A stretch of 64,000 nt of DNA from AP-15 sp963724435 (GTDB lineage: Bacteria > Pseudomonadota > Alphaproteobacteria > ATCC43930 > CGMCC-115725). Positions 55,749 through 63,521 of the stretch are shown here, one piece after another; the first letter of the stretch is position 1; every line of letters starts with the position of its first letter. The DNA lies in the NCBI GenBank assembly GCA_963724435.1, contig CAVRUN010000005.1, forward strand, positions 434,001 through 498,000. The letters run 5' to 3'. Below the pieces are notes generated by a model. That model was not told where the DNA came from, did not search any database, and saw only the letters and a program-made list of their open reading frames with translations. The translations under genes and the position numbers were made by a program.

Positions 55749-56246
55749 ATGTATATTAAGCAAAAGCCACGACTGTATTTCGACGAAAATTTTCCTCCTG
55801 AAGTGATTGAACATTTTCGATCGCCATATTGGAAAAAACGGCTTTGGATTACCAGCGCCTATGAGCAACGCCATCTCGGCCAGTCAGACAGGTTTCACTA
55901 CAGCCATTGCCAGAGGCATGGATACACATTGGTGACTCTCGATGCCGATTTCGACGACGACCGGCAATATCCTCTCACACATGGTAACATGCACGGCATA
56001 ATCATGATCCGCGCCAGCTCCGCTGAAGTGCTGCGTGTCGCCAATGTGCTCGCGACCTTACTTGCTTTCCTAATTCGACTTCCTTTTCCCAAGGGGTTTT
56101 TGGCGGAGACGAAATTCATCGTTGCGCAGGGCGGAGTCACAATGCGCGGCAGGGATAGCGCAACCCGACAGATAAAAAGCCTTCGCGTCTTAGCAGGCGT
56201 CACCACTACGCGCGAGGTGCGCGCATTCTTTCACTACTGGCGGTGA
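55749..56246 (+). CDS. DUF5615/Mut7-C-type PIN-like protein
   Basis: 165 residues, ATG 55749. Begins RLYFDENFPPEVIEHF, with the acidic pair of PIN-like folds, then SHCQRHGYTLVTLDADFDDD, where the second acidic cluster lies, and GIIMIRASSAEVLRVANVLA. Typical members are about 110-130 residues and are often toxin-like RNases paired with a small antitoxin; here the C-terminal extension VTMRGRDSATRQIKSLRVLA is extra. Codon use is less GC-rich than its neighbours. 25 bp after the nuclease-like gene and before the mobile element at 56290. Confidence 0.8.
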   Translation: MYIKQKPRLYFDENFPPEVIEHFRSPYWKKRLWITSAYEQRHLGQSDRFHYSHCQRHGYTLVTLDADFDDDRQYPLTHGNMHGIIMIRASSAEVLRVANVLATLLAFLIRLPFPKGFLAETKFIVAQGGVTMRGRDSATRQIKSLRVLAGVTTTREVRAFFHYWR

Positions 56247-56694
56247 GGCAAAGGGCCTTCGACTGGCTGCGCTTCACCGTCCTCTTAGGCATTAGTGCAT
56301 TATTGGGACACAGATATCCGACATCCTGGACGAAGCATGAACGTGCAAGGCTAGCGGAGAGTCCGCTGTGCCTCTGATGGCTGCTGCCCTTTCCAAGCCC
56401 GCCGCCTGACACCGCGGGAAGCTGCGAAGAGCCGACGTTTACCGGGCCTCTCCCGAACCGCGGCAGTCGACCCATTGCCGACAATCGTTTCCCTCAACGG
56501 CAATGGCGGCCCATGCCCCATCGACGGGTCTGCCGACTGGGAACGCAGATTATGAGGCTGCGGAGTGTCGAAGCGAGCCAGTACATGCTGATCCGTAGCC
56601 CACCGGGTGTGTTACTCCGGTCTTTGCGACAGTTCGCGCAGCCTGATTACCAGAACCAACCCTTTCACACCCCCCCAATTGTACATCGCCGATC

Positions 56695-57665
56695 CTAACC
56701 GCGAACGGCGGAAGCGAACGCCTCAAGCTCGCGTGCGATGTTCGGACCGGCCGGCTGGTAGGCGATCTCGGTCGCGCCCTGCGACTCGAGCGTGGCTACC
56801 CGCTCGCGCCAGCCAGCTTTCGAGAGTGCGAGCCCGTTCTGAACCAGCACTTCGCCCGTCACAAACGGCCGATCTCGCTCGTTGACCGCGATTAGATGCT
56901 GGTCGTGTAGCGCAAGGTGCCTGACGCGCTCCGGCACGGCGCTGTATGCTGCCGCCCACTCCCCACCATTCGGAACAATGTCGAGCTTCCGGTTTTCGAG
57001 CGCAAAGTGGAACCCCACCGACGCGCCATGACCAGCAGCGTCGAGGACGCGTGCCGCCCCCGGATCTTCATCGTCATCGAGCACCGTGCCCACCGTCAGC
57101 TTGATGCTCCATGCGAAACCGGGAATCGCCGTCAGCCCGCCGAAGACCCCAGCGCCAAGCTCGCGCGCCGCCGCGATTCCTTTCGGGCCCGCCACCGCTA
57201 TAACGAACGGAACGTCGATCGGACGCGGTGCGCCGTACCCTTTTGGATGAAGCATTCGCATCACGCCACCCTCCCACTCGACCTCGTCGCCACGTAGCAG
57301 CGCACGCAGCACGTGCACATACCTGGAGACATACGACCATTTCAGGGACGCTGTCCCATCGTCAGGCGTCCCGTGAAGCCCGATCCAACCCCGATGGCAA
57401 CGCGGTCGGGTCCGGCGATTGAAACCAGCGTCGCGATCGCCGCTGCATTGACCATCGGATGGCGAAGACTTGGTACCAGCACGCCCGGGCTGAGACCAAT
57501 CCGCCTAGTGCGCTCGGCCGCACGACAGAGCTGCACCCAGACGTCGGGGTAGAGCGCCGGGGAGTCGTAAAACCAGGCCCAGGCATACCCGAGATCCTCG
57601 GCGATCCGAGCGTGCTCGTGGCTTTCGGCGGAGGTCGCAAACGCGCATGAAAGTTTCAAGGCCAT
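56695..57665 (-). pseudogene. LLM-class flavin oxidoreductase, split by a frameshift (passenger gene)
   Basis: First part (from ATG 57665 with GGAGG upstream): LKLSCAFATSAESHEHARIA, WFYDSPALYPDVWVQLCRAA, GPDRVAIGVGSGFTGRLTMG. A shift near 57330 leads to the second part: MRMLHPKGYGAPRPIDVPFV, AVAGPKGIAAARELGAGVFG, VTGEVLVQNGLALSKAGWRE. Together about 320 residues as in F420-dependent (5,10-methylene-H4MPT reductase-like) enzymes. The only recognisable passenger of the 56290-58347 element; the region AGFTGRLTMG to GGVMRM is where the frame breaks. Confidence 0.8.
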
Positions 57666-57770
57666 GGTTCTACCTCCAGGTAGCAACTCAGATTCCCAAT
57701 CAGCCCGCCCGCGCCCGAAACTCTTTCCTTCCGGCGCTGCGGGATCGCCCCTGTTAACACCGGGGGGATG

Positions 57771-57908
57771 TTAACATGGTCTGCTGCCCATGCGGGCGTA
57801 CATGCCCCGGCGCCGGCAAAAACCCAACCCGTAATGGTCGAACAGTCGACTGAGGATGACGGTCGCCTGATAGTCGAATCCCTTGATGGCGCTGATGCCG
57901 CCGGACAT
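57771..57908 (-). pseudogene. Possible DUF4297/Cap4-type nuclease N-terminal remnant
   Basis: Reads SGGISAIKGFDYQATVILSR and ends soon after with an unrelated tail. The pattern G-x-SAxKGFxYQ is that of the N-terminus of dsDNA endonuclease proteins related to Cap4/DUF4297. Only about 30 residues match, so this is tentative. Confidence 0.3.
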
Positions 57909-58017
57909 AAGACGGGTGCCCGAACCGGTATTGTTGGCTTTTGTTGTTAACGGCAGACTCCGTCGGAGCTGCGCAACGTCATCGGCCCAGCCAACCGGAG
58001 TGCGACCCAAAGCAAAG

Positions 58018-58158
58018 CGGCCGATCATCTTTCTTGCCAGACGCCTGACCCTCATAGAGATGGGAGCGCTGGACGCCGGCCGCGATCAACGCGTCGCGTT
58101 GCAGATCGAGCACCTGCGACCCGTCCGCCTTTGATATGCGCATGTAGCCGATCAACAC
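58018..58158 (-). pseudogene. Serine resolvase, N-terminal remnant
   Basis: GTG 58158 with GAGGAGG upstream starts VLIGYMRISKADGSQVLDLQ, RDALIAAGVQRSHLYEGQAS and GKKDDRP, the catalytic head of Tn3-type resolvases. It ends abruptly at about 58018, losing the dimer and DNA-binding parts. Head and RBS are intact, hinting at a recent deletion within the element. Confidence 0.75.
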
Positions 58159-58557
58159 GTTCCTCCTCAGGTCACTTATACGCTCGATTGCGTAACAGCG
58201 ATCTGCGCCTCAAAGCATGGACAGAAATCTGTCATATAACTCGTCACTAAATTTACGTGTAGGAAATCATCAGCCGTTCGATTATGTGACAGGCGCGATC
58301 TTCTTGGCCAAGATGTCGTGTTTCTGTGTCCCAATAATGCACTGAGGCCTCTTAGGGGTCACCTCACGGCTCGCATATTTCCCTAGGGAAACGCCGAACA
58401 ATGGCGGCGTAGGCGACGGTTTGCCGACCGAGGCATAATTTTGCTGTATCGGCGTACTCGGTAATGGACTGTATCGGCAGAAGACCGGGTTTGTGGTGTT
58501 GTCTTGCTGCGTTGTTTTCGGGATCAAGGCACCGTCCAGGCGTGATCAGACACGGCC

Positions 58558-59557
58558 CTAGGCGAGCAGCGCTTTCTTGACGATCACCAGGTTGGCCAGC
58601 GCGAACAGGGTGTGCAGCTGCGCCGTGTTCTTGGCCAGCCCGCGATAGCGCAGCTTCTTATGGCGGAACAGAGCCTGCCCCGGCGCAGGCCGGGGTTTTT
58701 GATGATATGGAACGGGTGCTCGACCCAGGCCCGCACCTGTGACAGCGCTCGCTCCACTGCCTCGGCCCAATTCCGCAGCCGTTCGGGCAATGGCTTGATG
58801 ACGCTGCGCTTGATCGCGATGTTCCAGCAGATATCGCAGCCCTCAAATTCGGGCCGCTTGTCCGCCCCGGTGTAGCCGGCATCGGCGAAGACATCCGTCT
58901 CCTGGCCGTGCAGTAAGGCCGCTGCCTGATTGATATCGGCCTCGTTGGCAGCGGTGCCGATAACCGTGTGCACCACCCCCGAGGCGACATCGACCCCGAT
59001 ATGCGCCTTCATCCCGAAGTGCCACTGGTTGCCCTTCTTGGTCTGGTGCATCTCCGGGTCGCGCGCCTTGCTTTTGTTCTTGGTCGAAGGCGGGGCGGCG
59101 ATGATCCCCGCCTTCGCGAGGACGGCGTCGACGATTGTTCCCTGGCGCATCAACAAGCCGCGCTCCTCAGCATCGCACCGACCTCGTCGAATAGAACCCG
59201 AGTCAAGTCGTGCTGCTCTAACCAATGGCGGAAGTTCAGCACCGTCGTCGCGTCCGGAACTGTCGCCACTGACAGATCAATGCCGGCAAAGCCGCGCAAC
59301 GCCTGGCTGTCGTACAGCGCGTCCTCCACGGCCTCGTCGGCCAGCCCGTACCACTGCTGCAAAAAGTAGATCCGCAGCATCCGCTCCAGCCCAACCGGCG
59401 GCCGGCCGCGCTCTCCCTTCGGGTAGAAAGGTCGCAGACGATCGACCAGCCGTGCCCACGGCACAACCTCTTCCATCTCGGCCAAAAACCGGTCCCGGCG
59501 CGTCTGCCTTTTCTTGCCGGCGTATTCCGCCTGCGAAAAGCTCCCCTGCCGCTGCAT
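58558..59557 (-). pseudogene. IS5-group transposase, copy B, two frameshifts
   Basis: ATG 59557 as in copy A, but one base is missing near 59166, in GATGCTGAGGAGCG against GATGCTGGAGGAGCG, so the first frame stops after GAMLRSAAC. The rest (EERGLLMRQGTIVDA, EMHQTKKGNQWHFGMK, VFADAGYTGADK) continues in a second frame to the same 23 bp hairpin insertion (58672-58694) seen in copy A. Not functional. Confidence 0.92.
58672..58694 (+). repeat. 23 bp hairpin mini-element in IS5 transposase (copy B)
   Basis: Identical to the copy at 46178-46200 and inherited with the IS5 element. On the plus strand it starts AGCCTGC and ends in the stem GCCGGG. Confidence 0.9.
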
Positions 59558-59640
59558 CGCCCGCCCCTTGGTCCCCCCGGACCCGCGGATTCTACCCGTT
59601 CCCCGCGCCCTTGCCTCGGCTTATTTCAGCGTTTCCTTAG

Positions 59641-59914
59641 GGGCTCACGCCACTGGAACAACGACATCCTCACCAGAAAGCTACTGGCCCAGTAGACCGT
59701 GGAAGCCAGTCTCGTATACCAAGGTCATTTCTCTCCTCGCGACCCTCTCTGAACACAATAAACGCCGTACCCGAATTCCTGCCCGGCGCCAACGACATCC
59801 CGCTTTGGCTGCCGGTGGATGTCAACTTTCCGGTCGAGGACTATGAGGGTTAGTAGACGCGAGCCAACGCGGCGATGTCGGCGGTGTGGAGATCGCGGCA
59901 AAGGCGATTGAGAC
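59641..59914. other. Gap between IS5 copy B and an IS5 remnant; possible gene tail
   Basis: The plus-strand piece 59767-59853 reads VPEFLPGANDIPLWLPVDV and then NFPVEDYEG with a stop. It looks like the end of a real gene, possibly of a sugar-nucleotide or dehydratase type, but I cannot assign a family. The rest shows nothing. Confidence 0.35.
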
Positions 59915-60061
59915 TAGGGCGTGTCGTCATTTGAGCCAGATGATAGCGGCGGCAAGGTGGATCGCCGCCAGGAAATTTCTGGAGGTTTTATCGTAGCGCG
60001 TCGCAATTGCTCTGAACTGTTTGAGGGTACAGAAGAAATTCTCGATGAGGTGGCGCGCCTA
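59915..60061 (-). mobile_element. IS5-family (IS427-like) end remnant, cut by IS630
   Basis: Shares its end GGGCGTGTCGTCATTT and nearly all of the next 130 bases with the remnant at 1509. It breaks off at 60061, within the transposase C-terminus (EHLIENFF counterpart), where the IS630 element begins. Confidence 0.85.
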
Positions 60062-60716
60062 AGACCAGCTGAATTGATGCTGACTCGCCCAGGGAATTGC
60101 ATCGGTGGCGCCTGGCGAGTAGCAGATATTGTGGTTGGGGGATGGGGGAACGGCAATGCCTGCTCTGGCGATCGGCGATGAGATCAGCTCCGCCGAACTG
60201 CGCCGGCGGGCTCGGCGGGAGAACAGTGGCCGCATCACCGCCCGGCTGATTGCGATCGCCAACGCTCGTGACGGAATGGACCGGGCGAGTGCCGCGCGGC
60301 TGGTGGGAATGGACCGGCAGAGCTTGCGCGACTGGGTTCACCGCGACAACGCCGCGGGTATTGCCGGCTTGTGCGACCGGCCCAAACCCGGGCGCGCTCC
60401 AAAGCTAACCGAGGGCCAGATGGCGAGCCTCAAAGCGGTCCTGGCCGGTCCTGATCCGGCAGCGGACCAGGTCGGGCGCTGGCGCAGCGTCGATCTGTGC
60501 CGCTACGTCGAGGAACGCGGGGATGTCAGCTACAGCGAGACCGGGATGCTGCGCCTTCTATGGTCGCGCGACCTGAGCCATCGCAAGACCCGGCCGTGCC
60601 ACCTGCAGAGCGATGAGAAGGCCCAGCAAGCCTTCAAAAAGGGGGCTTTGCCACTTGCCTGAACGAGATCGCTGAGGCCGATCCCGAGGCCGAGCAGTTG
60701 GAGATCTGGAGCCAGA

Positions 60717-60739
60717 GCCTGCCCCGGCGCAGGTCGGGG
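60717..60739 (+). repeat. 23 bp hairpin mini-element in IS630 transposase, first site
   Basis: AGCCTGC head then CCCGGC-gcag-GTCGGG, one G-T pair in the stem. Differs from the IS5 copies by a single base. Inserted between the codons of WSQ and DEAR, after which the frame is shifted. Confidence 0.9.
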
Positions 60740-60923
60740 ACGAGGCCCGCGTCGGGCAAAAGGGGGGCACCGGCTATGTCTGGTGGCAGCGCGGCCACAC
60801 CCCGCGCGGGCGGCGCGACGTCGGCTACCAATCGGCCTGGATCATCGGTACCGTCTGCCCGGCCCGCGATACCGGCGTGGCGTTGGTGCTGACCCGGCTC
60901 GACACCGAAGCGATGAACCGTGT

Positions 60924-61127
60924 TGATGGACAAGGCGGGCTGATGGACAAGGCGGGCTGATGGACAAGGCGGGCTGATGGACAAGGCGGGCTGATGGACA
61001 AGGCGGGCTGATGGACAAGGCGGGCTGATGGACAAGGCGGGCTGATGGACAAGGCGGGCTGATGGACAAGGCGGGCTGATGGACAAGGCGGGCTGATGGA
61101 CAAGGCGGGCTGATGGACAAGGCGGGC
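60924..61127 (+). repeat. Twelve exact tandem copies of a 17 bp unit
   Basis: Unit TGATGGACAAGGCGGGC, 204 bp total, no mismatch. It lies in the IS630 transposase, where one unit would encode the stretch MDKAG before WHTAG. 17 is not a multiple of three, so copies shift the frame. There are no spacers. Confidence 0.97.
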
Positions 61128-61186
61128 TGGCATACCGCCGGCGCTCTTGTCGTACCCGATAACCTCAGCCTGGTGTTTCTGCCACC

Positions 61187-61210
61187 CCCTGTTCAAGCCA
61201 GGGGCAGGCT
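61187..61210 (-). repeat. 24 bp hairpin mini-element in IS630 transposase, second site
   Basis: On the minus strand: head AGCCTGC, then CCCTG-gcttgaa-CAGGG. The fourth stem pair is A-T where the other copies have G-C, so pairing is kept. It sits between LPP and YSPELNPIE of the transposase and keeps the frame. Confidence 0.88.
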
Positions 61211-61260
61211 CTACTCGCCCGAGCTCAATCCGATCGAGCGACTGTGGCTGCATCTTAAAG

Positions 61261-62472
61261 TGTAGAAGTATGGATTTGACCTGACAGGCGGTACTCTCGT
61301 CGTGGTGGGTGTCCGACAAGAGGAAAGTGTCGGCCGTCACGCGGCCCTGATACTTTTTTCCTGGGCGATCGGCAGAGTGTCAAGGAAGGTCTGCATCGGG
61401 GTTTTGCCGTAGCACCAGCGGCCTTGATGGGGCCGCGCTTGATTGTACTCGCTCATCCAAGCATCAAGGTCGCCCTGCAATTGCTCGATCGTCGCGTAGA
61501 TCCGCTTGCGAAAGGCAATGCGATAGAATTCATCGAGCACAGTCTTATGAAAGCGCTCACAAATTCCGTTGGTTTGTGGGCTCCTCGCCTTGGTGCGGGT
61601 GTGATCGATGTCCTCGATCGCCAGGTAGAGCTCGTACTCGTGGTGCTCCGGATTGCCACAATACTCGGTGCCGCGATCGGTCAGCATTCGACAGAGCGGG
61701 ATCTCATGCTCGTCAAAGAACGGGATCACCCGGTCGTTTAACAACTCGGCCGCGGTGATCGGGGTCTTGCGATCGTAGAGCTTGGCGAACGCCACCTTGG
61801 TATAAGTGTCGATGAAGGTCTGCTGGTAAACCCGTCCGACGCCCTTCAGCGTGCCGACATAGAAGGTATCCTGGGCGCCGCAATAGCCCGGGCATTCGCT
61901 CTCGAACTCGCCGTGAGTTTCCTTGTCGGCCTTGGCCTTTTCCAGCGCTGCGAGCTGGGTCTCGGTAAGAACCAGCCCTTCCTGCGCCACTTTGGCTTCG
62001 AGCGCCTTGAGCCGTTTCTTAATGTTTTCGAGGTCGTGACGCTGCCACACACCGCGCACCCCGAAGGCCGAGATCGACTGGCCGCGCTTTTTCAGCTCGT
62101 TCGATACCCGCAGTTGACCCCAGCTCGGTTGCTCGATCGCCAGTTCGACCACGGCCGCCTCGAGCGCGGGATCGACACGGTTCTTCAGGATCGGCTTTGC
62201 ACGGCTGATCTCCTGCAGCGCCAGCTCACCACCTTTATCGTAGAGCTCCTTAAACCGGTAAAAGCTGTCCCGGCTATAACCCATCATCTTGCAGGCCTGG
62301 CTCACATTGCCGAGTTGCTTGGCCAGCTCCAACAGGCCGACCTTGGCCCGTATCACCTTTTGTGCTTGCGTCATCGGCGGTCCTCAACTCACCTAGAGCC
62401 GGCGCCATATCCGCCAGCTTGATCCGCCCCACCGATCTTCCGCAATCGTCAGATTAATTCCATACCTTTACA
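61261..62472 (-). mobile_element. IS481-family element, complete, with 7 bp target duplication
   Basis: Left end TGTAGAAGTATGGA; right end TCCATACCTTTACA (62459-62472), inverted with a few mismatches. Direct repeats CTTAAAG lie on both sides (61254-61260 and 62473-62479). Inserted in the IS630 transposase gene. About 1.21 kb. Confidence 0.93.
61337..62374 (-). CDS. IS481-family transposase, intact
   Basis: 345 residues. The N-terminus has a helix-turn-helix (LGNVSQACKMMGYSRDSFYR). Integrase core: FYVGTLKGVGRVYQQTFIDT after GAQDTFYVG with first Asp; CRMLTDRGTEYCGNPEHHEY with the second; TNGICERFHKTVLDEFYRI with the Glu. ATG 62374. No defect seen; the intact frame and exact target duplication mean a recent insertion. 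Confidence 0.94.
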   Translation of the reverse strand: MTQAQKVIRAKVGLLELAKQLGNVSQACKMMGYSRDSFYRFKELYDKGGELALQEISRAKPILKNRVDPALEAAVVELAIEQPSWGQLRVSNELKKRGQSISAFGVRGVWQRHDLENIKKRLKALEAKVAQEGLVLTETQLAALEKAKADKETHGEFESECPGYCGAQDTFYVGTLKGVGRVYQQTFIDTYTKVAFAKLYDRKTPITAAELLNDRVIPFFDEHEIPLCRMLTDRGTEYCGNPEHHEYELYLAIEDIDHTRTKARSPQTNGICERFHKTVLDEFYRIAFRKRIYATIEQLQGDLDAWMSEYNQARPHQGRWCYGKTPMQTFLDTLPIAQEKSIRAA

Positions 62473-62780
62473 CTTAAAGACAATCGCCTGTCGCACTGCG
62501 TCTTCCGCACCACCGACGAGATCATCGACAGCTGATGCGCGGCGTCGAACTGGCTGCTCGCCGAAACCGGTCGCATCCGCTCGCTGTCTTCCTACCCTTG
62601 GCTCCCACAGAGCAGCAATTAATCAGGTTGGTATAACGCCCGCGGACTGCTCGCAACCTAGCGAGCAGAGCTGTCTTGTTGAAAGATCGAGGCGCCGTTC
62701 CGATGGCGGGATCCGCCAAGCCTCGGAGAGGGCGCCCTCCCTTCCCGCCACTCCCCGCCAGGGATCGAGCTCAAGAAGGT

Positions 62781-62984
62781 TAACGCCCCGGCACCAATAT
62801 CGAATGCGCTGGCTTACTTCCGTCTAAAAAATTTTGCGACGGCGGCACCGCCAATGCCGATAGCAAGCAACGAAAGACTGGCCGGTTCCGGCACGTGTAT
62901 CGGCACGCTTTGGGCTAAAGCACTCCCGGACATCCCGATCAACACCGCCGCGGTGCCCAAAGCGAATAACGATAACGAACGCAT
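62781..62984 (-). CDS. Very short PEP-CTERM protein
   Basis: 67 residues, ATG 62984 with AGAGGGAGAATCACC upstream. Sec signal peptide RSLSLFALGTAAVLIGMSG with cleavage after ALA; then only a short spacer QSVPIH and the PEP-CTERM sorting tail: VPEPAS motif, a hydrophobic helix (LSLLAIGIGGAAVAKFF) and RR. A few residues follow (SKPAHSILVPGR). Normal clients have a large mature domain in between, so this is a stub: a truncated or minimal substrate. No exosortase (EpsH/XrtA) gene in the window. Confidence 0.75.
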
Positions 62985-63521
62985 GGTGATTCTCCCTCTT
63001 TCGCAAAATTCTCCCCGAAAATATTTTCCGCAATATTTATGCCACCGTTTTATCTCAACGACTTACTAGAGTTTGACCGAACCTATTGTAAGTTTTTCCG
63101 ACATTCCTTTGAGTTCATTAACCAAGTTTTAGACATTCACAGTTAACTCTATAAGTTCAATAATAATAACAGGATGGCTTCAACTTCAATTTGCGGATCA
63201 GGCGCTTGCTAGCCTCCTTCTGGAAGGATTTTATACGTGTTTTGCTTGTCAACTTCTCCGACGGTCCTCCTTGAGGCTGAACTTCGCGCTGCTCATTAGC
63301 CTCGCGGATAATATCCTCAAGGTCAGCCCGCCGACCGGCCTGGTTTTCTCAGAACGCTCTCCGCCCAGTTCGATCCGTTGACCATAGACAGCACTCGGCT
63401 CCTCAACCCCGATAGCACTCCGGAAGGCTGCGACTTCAGAAAAACTTCCAAAATAAGATATCAGTCAGTCGTAGAGGGCTGAGCCTCCTGGTTGCTCCTT
63501 TGTCTAATTGCTACGGCCTGG
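62985..63521. other. AT-rich intergenic region
   Basis: About 535 bp. AT-rich from 63060 to 63180, with runs such as AATAATAATAACA. No gene is seen. It is likely to contain promoter material for the PEP-CTERM gene. No terminator was recognised. Confidence 0.45.

Larger units (their letters stand above)
56290..58347. mobile_element. Transposase-less element with 25 bp terminal inverted repeats and 9 bp target duplication
   Basis: Left end CATTAGTGCATTATTGGGAC (continuing ACAGA); right end, read inward, CCTCAGTGCATTATTGGGAC (continuing ACAGA): 23 of 25 bases match. Just outside each end lies the same 9 bp, CCTCTTAGG (56281-56289 and 58348-58356). Length 2058 bp. It contains an LLM oxidoreductase remnant, a nuclease-like fragment and a resolvase N-terminal fragment, but no transposase. 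The family was not recognised. Confidence 0.75.
58383..59640 (-). mobile_element. IS5-family element, copy B (inverted to copy A)
   Basis: Same ends as copy A, GGAAACGCCGAA on its left and CAGCGTTTCC on its right. The flanks are CTAG on the left and TTAG on the right, so the target duplication has one mismatch. Nearly identical to 45231-46492 over the whole length. Confidence 0.92.
60156..62622 (+). pseudogene. IS630-family transposase, multiply disrupted
   Basis: First frame ATG 60156: IGDEISSAELRRRARRENSG, SAARLVGMDRQSLRDWVHRD; a frameshift occurs near 60645. The correct next part is EIWSQ/DEARVGQKGG, whose catalytic Asp codon is separated by the 23 bp insertion at 60717. Then GYVWWQRGHTPRGRRD and GYQSAWIIGTVCPARDTGVA. 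The 12-copy repeat array lies next; AGALVVPDNLSLVFLPP and YSPELNPIERLWLHLK follow, with the 24 bp insertion between PP and YS, carrying the catalytic Glu. IS481 interrupts after LHLK; DNRLSHCVFRTTDEIIDS then a TGA and WLLAETGRIRS end the gene. Confidence 0.85.
60060..62635 (+). mobile_element. IS630-family element, enlarged by a nested IS481 and a 17 bp repeat array
   Basis: Left end near 60060 starts TAAGACCAGCTGAATTGATG; right end near 62635 read inward is TATACCAACCTGATTAATTG, an imperfect terminal inverted repeat starting at TA, as IS630 uses. The transposase is broken by a base change, two hairpin insertions, a tandem repeat array and the IS481 insertion. The true length before these insertions would be close to 1.1 kb. 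Confidence 0.8.

Noticed and set aside
60924..61127. CRISPR array
   Set aside because: Units are contiguous and identical with no spacers between them; unit length 17 bp is too short.
60634..61340. Open frames made of repeated SISPPCPSARLVHQPAL-like units on the minus strand
   Set aside because: They are the antisense reading of the 17 bp tandem array; no start, no family and all three frames are open for the same reason.
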